64,000 bases of DNA. It comes from an uncultured Clostridia bacterium. GTDB taxonomy: Bacteria > Bacillota > Clostridia > UBA1212 > UBA1255. Where the stretch lies: NCBI GenBank assembly GCA_904420095.1, contig CAJFUB010000031.1, forward strand, positions 1-64,000, given 5' to 3'. A model generated the notes under the pieces. It had not been told where the DNA came from and did no database searches. It saw only the letters and a program-made list of their open reading frames with translations. The position numbers and the translations under genes are program-made. This document shows, piece by piece, positions 25,020 through 33,679 of this stretch. Position 1 is the stretch's first letter. Every line of letters begins with the position of its first letter.

Positions 25020-25886
25020 TTATACCTTAATTCTTGTCTTACGGCAGACAATAACAAATACGGCAGCGGCAAGAACGGCCACGCATACCGCGGGGATGAG
25101 CCAATCAGAATCCGCCGTACCCGGGTTGTCATTGTCGGAAGGAGCTGTGGTGGGAGCAGAAGGCTCGCCCGGCGTCTCGTCCTCGGCAGCGGCCTCAAGC
25201 GTCAGCGTACCGAAGCCCAGCGTTCCGATGTGCCAATCCGTAATCTGGCCGGAAATGGCAGCAGCGACCTCTGCAGCGGCGCCGTCCTTCATAATTACGG
25301 CAAACGCAGAGCACGCCATTTCTCCTGCGGAAAATGTAAAGTCGGTATCCGTAATGCGGAACGCATCTATCGGAAGGAAAACCTCCGTCGTCTTGGTACC
25401 GTCCGCGGAAGAGGAGGCAACCGTAACCTTCGATGTCACGTCTACCAGCGTCGCATCTCCCTCCAGGCTTGCCAGGGCGGTGCTGTGGTTATGCAGCATT
25501 ACAGTGCCGGAAGGCTGGATCGTCACGAAAAGTCCCTGCTGATCCGCCGACAGCTGGCCGCCGGGATTACAGTTAATCTGGATCTGACTGCCGCCGTCAA
25601 GCGAATCCGCATACGAAATCGCAACATAAAGGCCCTTCTCAGACCAAGCGAAACGGTATGTAATCGGGCTTGAAAGCGCCGACAGCTCTGCCCATGTCAT
25701 GGTATTGTCCGCGTTCATTTCAAACGCGTCGCCGTATTCGCCCTCAGACACGGTGCCGTCCACAACGGCATCTCCCGCCTTCGCGGTAGCGCTCATTGCG
25801 GAAGCCGCCGAAACAGAGAACGGCAATACCATTGACACGGCAACCGCCACACTCAAAATCGTCGCAAATAATTTTTTTCTCATCAA
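25020..25886 (-). CDS. secreted surface protein with C-terminal membrane anchor
   Basis: 288 residues. A signal peptide (basic MMRKK, hydrophobic 6-28, cut near VSAASA) is followed by a beta-rich domain (about 35-230) that reads like the DOMON or family 9 carbohydrate-binding fold (VDGTVSEGEYGDAF near the start, then YRFAWSEKGLYVAISY). A Pro/Thr/Asp linker leads to one hydrophobic helix and the basic tail CRKTRIKV. It is probably displayed on the outer face of the membrane. Its ligand is unknown. It has its own consensus promoter and terminator, so it is a single-gene unit. Confidence 0.8.
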   Translation of the reverse strand: MMRKKLFATILSVAVAVSMVLPFSVSAASAMSATAKAGDAVVDGTVSEGEYGDAFEMNADNTMTWAELSALSSPITYRFAWSEKGLYVAISYADSLDGGSQIQINCNPGGQLSADQQGLFVTIQPSGTVMLHNHSTALASLEGDATLVDVTSKVTVASSSADGTKTTEVFLPIDAFRITDTDFTFSAGEMACSAFAVIMKDGAAAEVAAAISGQITDWHIGTLGFGTLTLEAAAEDETPGEPSAPTTAPSDNDNPGTADSDWLIPAVCVAVLAAAVFVIVCRKTRIKV

Positions 25887-25912
25887 CTATGCACTCCTTT
25901 CTTTTTGAACAA

Positions 25913-25941
25913 ATTATATCATTTTCTTATCTGATTGTCAA
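25913..25941 (-). promoter_or_regulatory. consensus promoter of the surface-protein gene
   Basis: On the minus strand TTGACA (25936-25941), a 17-base spacer and TATAAT (25913-25918): a perfect sigma-A consensus, with an AAAGGAG ribosome site before the ATG at 25886. Confidence 0.88.
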
Positions 25942-26257
25942 CTAAGCCAGTGCAAAACAGAAAGAATTCATATTTGTTTTTTATGAACCAATTAATGGGA
26001 AATTTCCTTATTATTACAGGTTTTCTCGTCGCGTCATCGCACTGCGGCACTGCTTGGCAGCAAATGAACTGGAAATAGATAAAGCCGTTCTCATACGCAC
26101 GTAACAAAATATGTGTGCCGAGAGAATGCCGCCTCCAGCATACGCTTTCTGCAAAAGCTCTGTGTATAAACATAGAAGCTTTCGGAAATGATTTAAATAC
26201 AGACTGCAGAGCCATCGTCAAGCCGGACAATAGAAGGGATCCGATTCGGGCGGAAAC
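25942..26257. other. intergenic stretch without recognised features
   Basis: Between the divergent promoters of the surface-protein gene and the acidic-protein gene I see no gene, hairpin or repeat that can be supported. A 103-residue open frame on the minus strand lacks a ribosome site and protein-like character. Confidence 0.5.
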
Positions 26258-26285
26258 TTGACAAAAGATGTGGTTCTATTATAAT
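26258..26285 (+). promoter_or_regulatory. promoter of the acidic protein / signal peptidase unit
   Basis: TTGACA (26258-26263) and TATAAT (26280-26285) with a 16-base spacer, 34 bases before the TTG start. Confidence 0.78.
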
Positions 26286-26319
26286 GTCAGATATAAAATT
26301 TTGATAAGGCCGTGATTTT

Positions 26320-26919
26320 TTGGATCGGAAGGATAAAGAAAATTTCAATATAGATTTTAAAAGCAGCAAGAATGCTTCCGATGATGACACGGAGCTTTCC
26401 TTCATGAATTTTTCCCTTTCGGCAAAGCGCGCGCAGCCCCCAAAGGACGAAAAGCTCCTTTCAGAGTTTGATAAGATGTCCATTTTCGATTTTACACAAA
26501 AGGATCGGCCCGCCGCGTCTGACGCCGAGCCGCAGGAAGACGCCATAGAGGAAGTGCCGGTAGAGCCGGTTTCCGAGCGTGAGCTTTTGGACGAGACTCC
26601 GCAGGAGCCGATGAAGGAAGAAGCAGAAGAAATGCTCCGCCATGCTTTTCCGCCGGAGGATTTGACCGAATATTCCGAGGAACCCCTTCCCGAGTCGGAC
26701 GAGATAGAGATCGATGTCGTCAGCTGGGGCCAAAAGCCGACGCCCCCCGCGTCCGTACAGGCGTCTCCCAAGAAACCAATTTTTATTGACGATACGGCCT
26801 CTGCAGAACGGGAACGGCCGGTTCCTTCCGACGACGAGGTAGAAATCCGCTTCTGTGATTTCAAGCAGAGCGCCGAGCGGCGGATCGAAAGACAAAGAGA
26901 AAAACAAAAAAAAAACTGA
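26320..26919 (+). CDS. acidic cytosolic protein, probable N-terminal part of signal peptidase I
   Basis: 199 residues from a TTG start ten bases after AAGG. It is very rich in Glu, Asp and Pro, with low-complexity stretches (EEVPVEPVSERELL, EEAEEM), and looks disordered. It ends in a basic segment ERRIERQREKQKKN with a stop right after a run of ten A. One extra A in that run would continue the protein into KKKLIRIFKEIAVSTGIFIL, the missing membrane anchor of the following signal peptidase. So the two frames are probably one 394-residue protein, split by slippage, mutation or a sequencing error. No function is known for the acidic part. Confidence 0.7.
   Translation: MDRKDKENFNIDFKSSKNASDDDTELSFMNFSLSAKRAQPPKDEKLLSEFDKMSIFDFTQKDRPAASDAEPQEDAIEEVPVEPVSERELLDETPQEPMKEEAEEMLRHAFPPEDLTEYSEEPLPESDEIEIDVVSWGQKPTPPASVQASPKKPIFIDDTASAERERPVPSDDEVEIRFCDFKQSAERRIERQREKQKKN
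26906..26915 (+). other. A10 run at the frame junction
   Basis: Ten consecutive A at the end of the acidic frame. Homopolymers of nine or more A are known sites of transcriptional slippage, and also of sequencing error. A one-base insertion here fuses the two frames. Confidence 0.7.
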
Positions 26920-26978
26920 TCCGCATTTTTAAAGAGATCGCCGTTTCCACCGGGATTTTTATTCTGATTTTCATCCTG

Positions 26979-27503
26979 ATGGTTACTTTTAATATTTATG
27001 TTCACCGGAAAAATCAGGTGTTTGGAAGCTCTATGGAGCCCACCCTGCATGAGGGGGACCGCGTATATACGACGATGCTCCCCTATCTGTTCGGAGAGCC
27101 ACAGATCGGTGATATCGTCATTGTAGATGTCAGTCTGACAGAGCCTCCAAGCTATTTCCATATGTTCGGTCAGGTGCTGCGGCGCAATGCCATCACGAGT
27201 ATGATTTTCGGCGAGGAAAATATTGAGGTAGACACTTGCTGGATCAAGCGTGTGGTCGGCGTGGCGGGCGACGAGCTGCGATTTGAAGACCGAAAATTCT
27301 ACCGAAACGGCGCTCTTGTGGAGGAGGATTATATTAAAGATCAGAATGTTCTTACGTATCCCTCGGATACGACGATCGTTGTTCCGGACGGCTACGTTTA
27401 TGTGATGGGCGATAATCGCAATGCAAGCAAGGACAGCCGGGATGCGACGGTAGGTCCCATTCCCGTTTATAAAATCATTGGAAAGATGTGGAAATCCTCC
27501 TGA
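26979..27503 (+). CDS. lepB: signal peptidase I
   Basis: The catalytic Ser is in FGSSMEPTLHEGD and the catalytic Lys in WIKRVVGVAGDE; the conserved GDNRNASKDSRD box is present. The ATG at 26979 lies inside the membrane anchor and has no ribosome site. In the same frame, upstream sequence from 26916 encodes the rest of the anchor, LIRIFKEIAVSTGIFILIFI, so normal translation must enter from the acidic frame upstream. It cleaves signal peptides of exported proteins on the outer face of the membrane. Confidence 0.88.
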   Translation: MVTFNIYVHRKNQVFGSSMEPTLHEGDRVYTTMLPYLFGEPQIGDIVIVDVSLTEPPSYFHMFGQVLRRNAITSMIFGEENIEVDTCWIKRVVGVAGDELRFEDRKFYRNGALVEEDYIKDQNVLTYPSDTTIVVPDGYVYVMGDNRNASKDSRDATVGPIPVYKIIGKMWKSS

Positions 27504-27575
27504 GCGGTGCATAATCGCTTTGAAAGCTTCATATAAATGCAACAAGCTTATATCGTGTATGAAGGGAGCTTTCAA

Positions 27576-28643
27576 ATGGATACAGAAAATATACATATCA
27601 TAGATGAAGCGTACGGTTTCAAGTCCGGCTGCTATCTGCAGACGCGAGAAGGAATCATCTTCTCGGTTCCGTCTGCCTCTCGTTCCGAATCGTATATTCT
27701 GAAGCCGTGCCTAGAACCGGCAGATCGGAAATTTTTCACGTACGCCGTACATACGCATTTGAATGAAAATGGGTTTTCGAATACGGACCGGATCCTCAAA
27801 ACCTCCGCCGGCGGAATTTTTATCGAATTGTGCGGCAGAATGTACACCTGCTCCCGACTGCCGCAGGGCCGCCAGTGCTGTGTGGAATGCGAATCGGATC
27901 TGAAAAATGCCGCAGCGCTGCTCGCCGCCATGCATAACGCGTCTGCAGGCTTTACCTCTGCGCGCGCTGTAAAAATCATCGATTCTGTCCTTCCGCAAAA
28001 GGATGCCTCCGGCTATGTCCGAAATGAGCTTGGCGGGATCCTCCCGCTGTATGAGCACCGCAGCAGAGAATTGGCCCGCTTCAAGCGTCTTGCCTCGCGC
28101 AGCAGGGGCAGATTTGACTACGAATATTTATCCATCGCCGATTATTACTGCGGCATAGCCGAGGAAATGTGCAAAGCGCTTGCAGATTCGGAATATGCCG
28201 CTCTCTCCCAGGCATATTCTGAACGCGGCGCTATTTGCCACAGGGACTACGCCTCCCACAATATCGTGCTTTGCGCGGCAGCGAATGAGCCCTGCGAAAA
28301 AGCATCGGAAGGCGGTGCGGGAGGAATCATAAATTTTGACTGTGCGGCGATCGATCTGCCGCTTCTGGATCTCACGAATCTGATGAAGCGCAGAATGCGG
28401 AAATGCGGCTGGCGCCCCGCGGACGCCCATACGATTCTGAACAGCTATTGCCGGAGCAGGCCATTGTCCGCGGGTGAAATCGAAATTATTAAAATTGTCC
28501 TGAATTTTCCGCAGAAGCTCTGGCGTATCGTGAATAAGTATTACAACAGCAGACGTTCCTGGTGTGAAAAAAGCTGTCTTATGAAGCTCTCCGAAATCAA
28601 GAAGGAGCGCGCGCAGATGAACGAATTTATAAAATCTTTTTAA
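27576..28643 (+). CDS. CotS-family spore coat kinase-like protein
   Basis: 355 residues with an aminoglycoside-phosphotransferase/protein kinase-like fold. The catalytic loop is CHRDYASHNIVL and the metal-binding Asp lies in INFDCAAID. The C-terminal region (KIVLNFPQKLWRIVNKYYNSRRSW) matches the pattern of CotS, CotI and YsxE proteins of Bacillus. Start ATG 27576 follows AAGGGAG by eight bases. Relatives sit in the spore coat or act as spore-associated kinases. Its presence is the main hint that this organism forms spores. The opposite-strand gene ends three bases beyond. Confidence 0.85.
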   Translation: MDTENIHIIDEAYGFKSGCYLQTREGIIFSVPSASRSESYILKPCLEPADRKFFTYAVHTHLNENGFSNTDRILKTSAGGIFIELCGRMYTCSRLPQGRQCCVECESDLKNAAALLAAMHNASAGFTSARAVKIIDSVLPQKDASGYVRNELGGILPLYEHRSRELARFKRLASRSRGRFDYEYLSIADYYCGIAEEMCKALADSEYAALSQAYSERGAICHRDYASHNIVLCAAANEPCEKASEGGAGGIINFDCAAIDLPLLDLTNLMKRRMRKCGWRPADAHTILNSYCRSRPLSAGEIEIIKIVLNFPQKLWRIVNKYYNSRRSWCEKSCLMKLSEIKKERAQMNEFIKSF

Positions 28644-28646
28644 AAA

Positions 28647-29498
28647 TCAAGCCTTCAGTCCGCGCAGCCGGAGTCCCGCCTCGTACGCGACAAGCGTGGA
28701 GGCAAAGCCGACGTTCAATGATTCGCAGCTTCCCAGCATGGGAATGATAACGGGCTCAGCCGTCGGAAGCGTCCTCCAGTATGGAGAAATGCCGGTATGC
28801 TCGTTTCCTGCGACTACGGCGATGCGGCCGGTATAATCGACGTCATAATACGGCTTTTGTGCGGACAAATCGGTGAGAACCGTTTTAAAATGGTTTTTGA
28901 CGAGCCACTCTCCCGTTTCTTCCATTCCTGCGTCTGCCAGAGGCAGCAGGAATGCCGCCCCCAGACTGGAGCGAATGAGTCTGCTGTTGCTGAGGCGCAC
29001 GCGGCGGTTCGTCGTAATGGCGGCGGCGCCTCCTGCACAGTCTAAAGAGCGAAGAATGGATCCGATATTTCCAGGCTGTTCCTGGCCGTCCAATATCATG
29101 ATAAGCATGGAATCGGCAAGCGGCAGCGCTGTCAGCGGCAGAACCGTCTGCTTTGCAATCAGAAAACAGATGTCCGCTCCATCTCTGTCGCTGATTTTTC
29201 GGCAGGCTTTTGCCGATATTTCGAATGACTGGCCGGCATATTCCGTCATGCGGGAAACGAGCTGCTGTTCCTGTCTTGTTATCCGGCCAGAGCGGAGCGC
29301 TTCTCCGTCGACAAAAAAATGTGATACCGGAATTTTGCCGCGGATCAGCTTCTCTGCAGCCCAAAGCCCCTCGCAGATAAAACTGCCGTCAGCCCCGGCT
29401 GCGCCTTTATTCGCCAGCAATTCTTTGGCATAGCGCACCTCCTCAGAGGCGATTCCGCACACTCTGCATTTTGATAGAATAGCTTCGTATTGTTCCAT
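28647..29498 (-). CDS. SpoU/TrmH-family RNA methyltransferase
   Basis: 283 residues. An N-terminal substrate-binding region precedes the knotted SPOUT domain: LDGQEQPGNIGSILRSLDC, then VVAGNEHTGIS, and the final motif with MLGSCESLNVGFASTLVAYE. These are the three SpoU motifs for S-adenosylmethionine binding and 2'-O-ribose methylation of rRNA or tRNA. Start ATG 29498 has an AGGGG site. The gene lies four bases after a second, different SpoU gene. The exact RNA target is unknown. Confidence 0.9.
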   Translation of the reverse strand: MEQYEAILSKCRVCGIASEEVRYAKELLANKGAAGADGSFICEGLWAAEKLIRGKIPVSHFFVDGEALRSGRITRQEQQLVSRMTEYAGQSFEISAKACRKISDRDGADICFLIAKQTVLPLTALPLADSMLIMILDGQEQPGNIGSILRSLDCAGGAAAITTNRRVRLSNSRLIRSSLGAAFLLPLADAGMEETGEWLVKNHFKTVLTDLSAQKPYYDVDYTGRIAVVAGNEHTGISPYWRTLPTAEPVIIPMLGSCESLNVGFASTLVAYEAGLRLRGLKA

Positions 29499-29502
29499 TT
29501 GT

Positions 29503-30306
29503 TTAACCCCTAAATGTCTGAAAATGCCATTGCATGGCGATCCCTGCGGCAATCGTCAGATTCAGAGAATCCACGGTGTCCAGATGACGGATCCTGAGCG
29601 GCGTGCCGATCTGCAGATAGCTGTCGTCGAGCCCGCGCGATTCGTTTCCGAATATCAGGGAATGCGGCCGCAGCAAAGCGCTGTCTGTGTCAGGGCTGTA
29701 ACGATCCAAATCGCGGCCCTTGAGCATAAAGGGATAGAATTCCCGATCCCCCGCTTCCGCGGCATATTCCGCAAAGGAGGCGTAGGAATGGACGCGAACG
29801 CGAAAAAAAGCTCCCATCGAGGCGCGAATCGTTTTTGGATCATAATAATCCGCCGCCGGCTCGATCACTGCGGCATCAAAGATTCCGAAAGCAGCCGCAG
29901 TCCGCAGAAGCGTGCCGAGATTTCCCATATCCGACGGATTCACAAAAACGGCATGATGCTTCGCCGGATCCAGACTGCGCTTCGTCTTTGCAAAGACGCC
30001 CACAGCCAATACGCTTCCCTTCGGACAGATTCTGGCGATCGTCTGGTCGTCTTCCCGGAAAGGAATACCAAAGGCGCAGCATTTCTCTTTCAGAAGTGCT
30101 ACGCCGCTGTTTCGTGCGCTTTTCGATGATACAATGATCCGCTGAACCGTTTCCGGCGCATGATCGATGAGCTCGATCGTGGGAAAAACGCCTTCCGCAT
30201 AGGAATATGTAAAATCTTTTCTATATGGTTTGATGCGCGGATACTGCGCTTCGGGCGACTGTTCCATCGGATCGTCAATATTTGTAGATCGTCTTTCTTC
30301 GTTCAA
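29503..30306 (-). CDS. SpoU/TrmH-family RNA methyltransferase, second copy
   Basis: 267 residues. The three SpoU motifs are VNPSDMGNLGTLLRTA, IFGNESRGL and VDSLNLTIAAGIAMQW. A TTG at 30306 with AGGAAG four bases before it is used here; it overlaps the flavodoxin gene by 32 bases. An ATG at 30267 is an alternative start with a poorer site. It is only distantly like its neighbour in sequence, so the pair is an old duplication or two separate families. RNA target unknown. Confidence 0.9.
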   Translation of the reverse strand: MNEERRSTNIDDPMEQSPEAQYPRIKPYRKDFTYSYAEGVFPTIELIDHAPETVQRIIVSSKSARNSGVALLKEKCCAFGIPFREDDQTIARICPKGSVLAVGVFAKTKRSLDPAKHHAVFVNPSDMGNLGTLLRTAAAFGIFDAAVIEPAADYYDPKTIRASMGAFFRVRVHSYASFAEYAAEAGDREFYPFMLKGRDLDRYSPDTDSALLRPHSLIFGNESRGLDDSYLQIGTPLRIRHLDTVDSLNLTIAAGIAMQWHFQTFRG

Positions 30307-30829
30307 ATTCTTCCTGTTCGATCATCTTCTCCGCTTTATCGGCAATCTGCTGTGCCCACTCCGCCATATCGTCGAGAATCGCCTTTGTTTCGGACTCCTC
30401 GTCACACCAGATCGGTTCTACGCAGTGCTTCGTTCCCAGGATCACGGAGTCCTTCAGCCAGTCCTCTTCCAATTTTGCAAGCGCTTTGGTGTCTTCCTTC
30501 TCTCCGGTCGAAAACAGCGCGACTTTTCTGTCGTATATCTTTATTACGTTGAAGAGGGTGTTATAAACGGGGTTATAAGAATCATACCATACCGGGGTTC
30601 CGATAAAGATCAGGTCGTAATCGCGCGGATCCCATTTAAACGGAAAAATGTCGGGTTTTTTCTTGCCTATTACCTCCATGCGGAGCTTCAGGTTGTTAAA
30701 AAAGCCGAAGCCTTTCACCTTCTTCACGCGAACCAGCCGTGCCGTGTCCGCATCGATTTTATCAGCGATGGCATGCGCGACCGCGTCCGTATTTCCGTCT
30801 ATGGAGCAATATAACACCAATTTCTTCAT
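30275..30829 (-). CDS. flavodoxin family protein
   Basis: 184 residues with the flavodoxin fold: the phosphate-binding segment YCSIDGNTDAVA at the N-terminus and FIGTPVWYDSYNP near the isoalloxazine site. A basic patch (KKVKGFGFF) and a charged tail follow. It probably carries electrons for a reductase; partner unknown. It has its own promoter at the end of dapB. Confidence 0.88.
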   Translation of the reverse strand: MKKLVLYCSIDGNTDAVAHAIADKIDADTARLVRVKKVKGFGFFNNLKLRMEVIGKKKPDIFPFKWDPRDYDLIFIGTPVWYDSYNPVYNTLFNVIKIYDRKVALFSTGEKEDTKALAKLEEDWLKDSVILGTKHCVEPIWCDEESETKAILDDMAEWAQQIADKAEKMIEQEEFERRKTIYKY

Positions 30830-30880
30830 TCCAAAAGAAACTCCTTTCGAATTGGGGAATCAAAGCATAAATTTGTCTAT

Positions 30881-30909
30881 AGATTACAATTTTTTGCGAT
30901 TCTTGTCAA
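30881..30909 (-). promoter_or_regulatory. flavodoxin promoter overlapping the dapB stop
   Basis: On the minus strand TTGACA (30904-30909), 17 bases, TAATCT (30881-30886). The -35 box overlaps the last codons of dapB, so flavodoxin and the two methylases can be transcribed apart from the lysine genes. Confidence 0.7.
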
Positions 30910-31679
30910 CCTATATTTTTGTATAGGCTGTCCATTCCGTAGAAGCCGGCAGGCTTGTCCTTCAGGAAAAAAGCAGCTTTCACGGCGCCGTCTGCGAACA
31001 GATTTCGGGACATGGCCCGATGGCTGATTTCGAGGACTTCATTCTGCCCGGCAAAGATCACTTCATGGTCTCCTACGATATTTCCGCCGCGCACGGAAGA
31101 AATCCCGATTTCCGTTTTTTTCCGCTTTGCTCTTCTTGAGTGCCTGTCGTATTCATAGCAGAATCGGTTTCCTTCCGACTCATTGATGGCGTCCGCAATG
31201 GCAAGCGCCGTTCCGCTCGGGGCATCCAATTTTCTGTTGTGGTGCTTTTCTACAATTTCGATATCGAAGTTTTCTCCGAGGAAGGCGGCGGCCTTTTTCG
31301 CCAGTTCTTTTAAAAGACAAACGCCGAGCGACATGTTGGCAGACCAGAATACCGGAATTTCAGACGCCGCGGCGCGGAGCGACTGCTCGTCCTCCTTAGA
31401 AAGTCCCGTCGTCGCAATGACCACCGGTATTCTGCGGGAACGCGCAAAATTCAAAAGTCCGGGAAGCGCCGCAGGATTGGAAAAGTCGATCATTACATCC
31501 GCACGTACGTCTTCCGGGATCTGCGGGAAGGCCGTATAAACTGGGAAAGGCGCATTCTGCGGCGCGGAAAGATCCACGCCGTAGGAAACGCGGGCACTGT
31601 CTGAAAACGAGGCGGCAATCGTGTCCGCCACGACCTGCCCCATTTTTCCGTTACAACCGTTAATTGCAATTTCTATCAT
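30906..31679 (-). CDS. dapB: 4-hydroxy-tetrahydrodipicolinate reductase
   Basis: 257 residues. The NAD(P)-binding turn is GCNGKMGQ, and the catalytic region EKHHNRKLDAPSGTA contains the His/Lys pair. It reduces HTPA to tetrahydrodipicolinate for lysine, peptidoglycan and, in spore formers, dipicolinate. It overlaps dapA by four bases. Confidence 0.97.
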   Translation of the reverse strand: MIEIAINGCNGKMGQVVADTIAASFSDSARVSYGVDLSAPQNAPFPVYTAFPQIPEDVRADVMIDFSNPAALPGLLNFARSRRIPVVIATTGLSKEDEQSLRAAASEIPVFWSANMSLGVCLLKELAKKAAAFLGENFDIEIVEKHHNRKLDAPSGTALAIADAINESEGNRFCYEYDRHSRRAKRKKTEIGISSVRGGNIVGDHEVIFAGQNEVLEISHRAMSRNLFADGAVKAAFFLKDKPAGFYGMDSLYKNIG

Positions 31680-32575
31680 TTGATTCCACCAATATTTCTG
31701 AAATTTTCAATTGCCGCAGCAAGTTTTTCTCTGTTTTCCGGCTTCATTCCGACAAGCGGAAGACGGCAGCCGCCGGCGCGGAATCCGATCAAATTGAGCG
31801 CTTCCTTAACGGGAATCGGGTTCACCTCGCAAAACAGCGCTTTCACCAGATCCTGGCAGGCAACCTGCATTTTCCAGGACTTCTCGATTTCTCCGTTCAG
31901 ATACGCTTTCACCATGTCGCTCATATAACGCGGCGCAATATTAGAAACAACCGATATCACGCCGAGTCCGCCGGCGCTCATCAGGAAATGTACGTATCCG
32001 TCTTCTCCTGAATAAAAATTCAGTTCGTCGCCGCAGCGCTTCACCGTTTCCGGAATCTGCAGCAAATTACATTCCTTCACCGCGTTAATGTTCGGAATCT
32101 TGCAGAGCCGTTCGAACGTCGCCGGCTCTATATTGAGATTCGTTCTGCTGGGAACGTTGTATAGAATGATCGGCAGCGATACGCTCTGTGCGATCGCTTT
32201 GAAGTGCTCATACAAACCGTCCTGCGTCGTTTTATTATAATATGGCGTAACAGAAAGGAGTGCGTCTGCACCGAGCGATTCTGCCTTCCGGCTCAGCGAA
32301 ATGGCATGCTTCGTATCGTTGCTCCCCGTTCCCGCGATTACGGGGATTCGGCCGGCCGTCCTGCGAACCGCATATTCAATGACGGACAGATGCTCCGGGT
32401 CCGGCATCGTGGACGCTTCTCCGGTCGTCCCGCAGATCACGATGGCATCCGTACCGTTCTCAATCTGAAATTCAATCAGATCTCCGAGCGCATCATAATC
32501 CACTTCGTCGAAATTTTCACCTTTAAACGGCGTGACGATGGCAACAGCCGCGCCTGTAAAAATTTTCTGTTTCAC
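31676..32575 (-). CDS. dapA: 4-hydroxy-tetrahydrodipicolinate synthase
   Basis: 299 residues, a Schiff-base aldolase barrel. GTTGEASTM, the catalytic Tyr in YNVPSRTN, and the Lys in AVKECN are in place. It condenses pyruvate with aspartate semialdehyde. The start is 15 bases after asd. Confidence 0.97.
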   Translation of the reverse strand: MKQKIFTGAAVAIVTPFKGENFDEVDYDALGDLIEFQIENGTDAIVICGTTGEASTMPDPEHLSVIEYAVRRTAGRIPVIAGTGSNDTKHAISLSRKAESLGADALLSVTPYYNKTTQDGLYEHFKAIAQSVSLPIILYNVPSRTNLNIEPATFERLCKIPNINAVKECNLLQIPETVKRCGDELNFYSGEDGYVHFLMSAGGLGVISVVSNIAPRYMSDMVKAYLNGEIEKSWKMQVACQDLVKALFCEVNPIPVKEALNLIGFRAGGCRLPLVGMKPENREKLAAAIENFRNIGGIK

Positions 32576-32590
32576 TGAAGAATCTCCTCC

Positions 32591-33679
32591 TTACGATTCA
32601 ATATATCCCTCGCTGCAAAGAAGCTCCGCCATCAGCACGCCTCCGCCGGCAGCTCCTCTGATCGTGTTGTGGGACAGGCACACAAATTTAATATCGTATT
32701 GCGTATCTTTGCGCAGCCGACCGATCGAGATTCCCATTCCATGCTCAAGATCCCGGTCCAGCCTCGTCTGCGGCCTGTTGTCTTCGGTAAAATATGTCAG
32801 GAAGTGCTCCGGAGCACTTGGCAGCTTCAGCTCCTGCGCTCTTCCCTTATAATTTTTCCAGATTTCAATGATCTCTTCGAGCGGCGGCAAACGGTCGAAG
32901 CTGGCAAACACGGCGCCCATATGCCCGTCTGAAGCCGGCACCCTGATGCACTGGGCGGTAAAAGACGGCGACGCTGCCGGGACGATCCTGCCCTGCGCCT
33001 GGTCAATGGTACCGAACAGCTTCAGCGGCTCCTGTTCCGATTTTTCTTCCTCCCCGCCGATGTAGGGGATTACGTTGTCGATCATTTCCGGCCAGGTGGC
33101 AAACGTTTTGCCGGCGCCGGAGATCGCCTGGTAAGTACACACAAGAACCTTATTCAGGCCAAACTTCCGAAGCGGATGGAGCGCGGGTACGTAGCTCTGC
33201 AGGGAGCAGTTTGATTTCACGGCAATAAAGCCCCGCTTTGTTCCGAGCCGTTTCTTTTGATACGGAATGATCTGCGCATGCTCCGGATTGATTTCCGGAA
33301 CGATCATCGGAACGTCCGGAGTAAAACGGTTTGCGCTGTTGTTCGAAATCACCGGACACTCATTTTTGGCATACAGCTCTTCGAGCGCTTTGATTTCGTC
33401 CTTTTTCATATCTACTGCGCAGAAAACGAAATCCACGCATCCCGCGATTTTTTTCACGTCGGCCGAGGCGTCTGCGACAATCATATTCCGATATTTCTCA
33501 GGAATCTCCTTTGTCATGCTCCATTTGGAGCCCACTGCTTCCGCGTACGGTTTTCCCGCGGATCTGCTGCTTGCCGCAAGCACCGCGACCTCAAACCAGG
33601 GATGATTTTCCAGCAGCAGCAAAAAGCGCTGCCCGACCATTCCTGTTGCACCTATAACGCCCACTTGATACTTTTTCAT
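32591..33679 (-). CDS. asd: aspartate-semialdehyde dehydrogenase, archaeal/fungal type
   Basis: 362 residues. The Rossmann turn is GATGMVGQ; the active Cys is in VKSNCSLQ. The segment SSRSAGKPYAEAVGSKW and the overall length point to the archaeal/fungal-type branch rather than the Gram-negative one. It makes aspartate semialdehyde for dapA and the threonine/methionine branch. It overlaps ispF by four bases. Confidence 0.95.
   Translation of the reverse strand: MKKYQVGVIGATGMVGQRFLLLLENHPWFEVAVLAASSRSAGKPYAEAVGSKWSMTKEIPEKYRNMIVADASADVKKIAGCVDFVFCAVDMKKDEIKALEELYAKNECPVISNNSANRFTPDVPMIVPEINPEHAQIIPYQKKRLGTKRGFIAVKSNCSLQSYVPALHPLRKFGLNKVLVCTYQAISGAGKTFATWPEMIDNVIPYIGGEEEKSEQEPLKLFGTIDQAQGRIVPAASPSFTAQCIRVPASDGHMGAVFASFDRLPPLEEIIEIWKNYKGRAQELKLPSAPEHFLTYFTEDNRPQTRLDRDLEHGMGISIGRLRKDTQYDIKFVCLSHNTIRGAAGGGVLMAELLCSEGYIES

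Noticed and set aside
26193-27596. 467-residue minus-strand frame opposite the acidic protein and signal peptidase
   Set aside because: Low-complexity Ser-rich translation that mirrors the acidic coding strand; the plus strand carries clear signal peptidase motifs.
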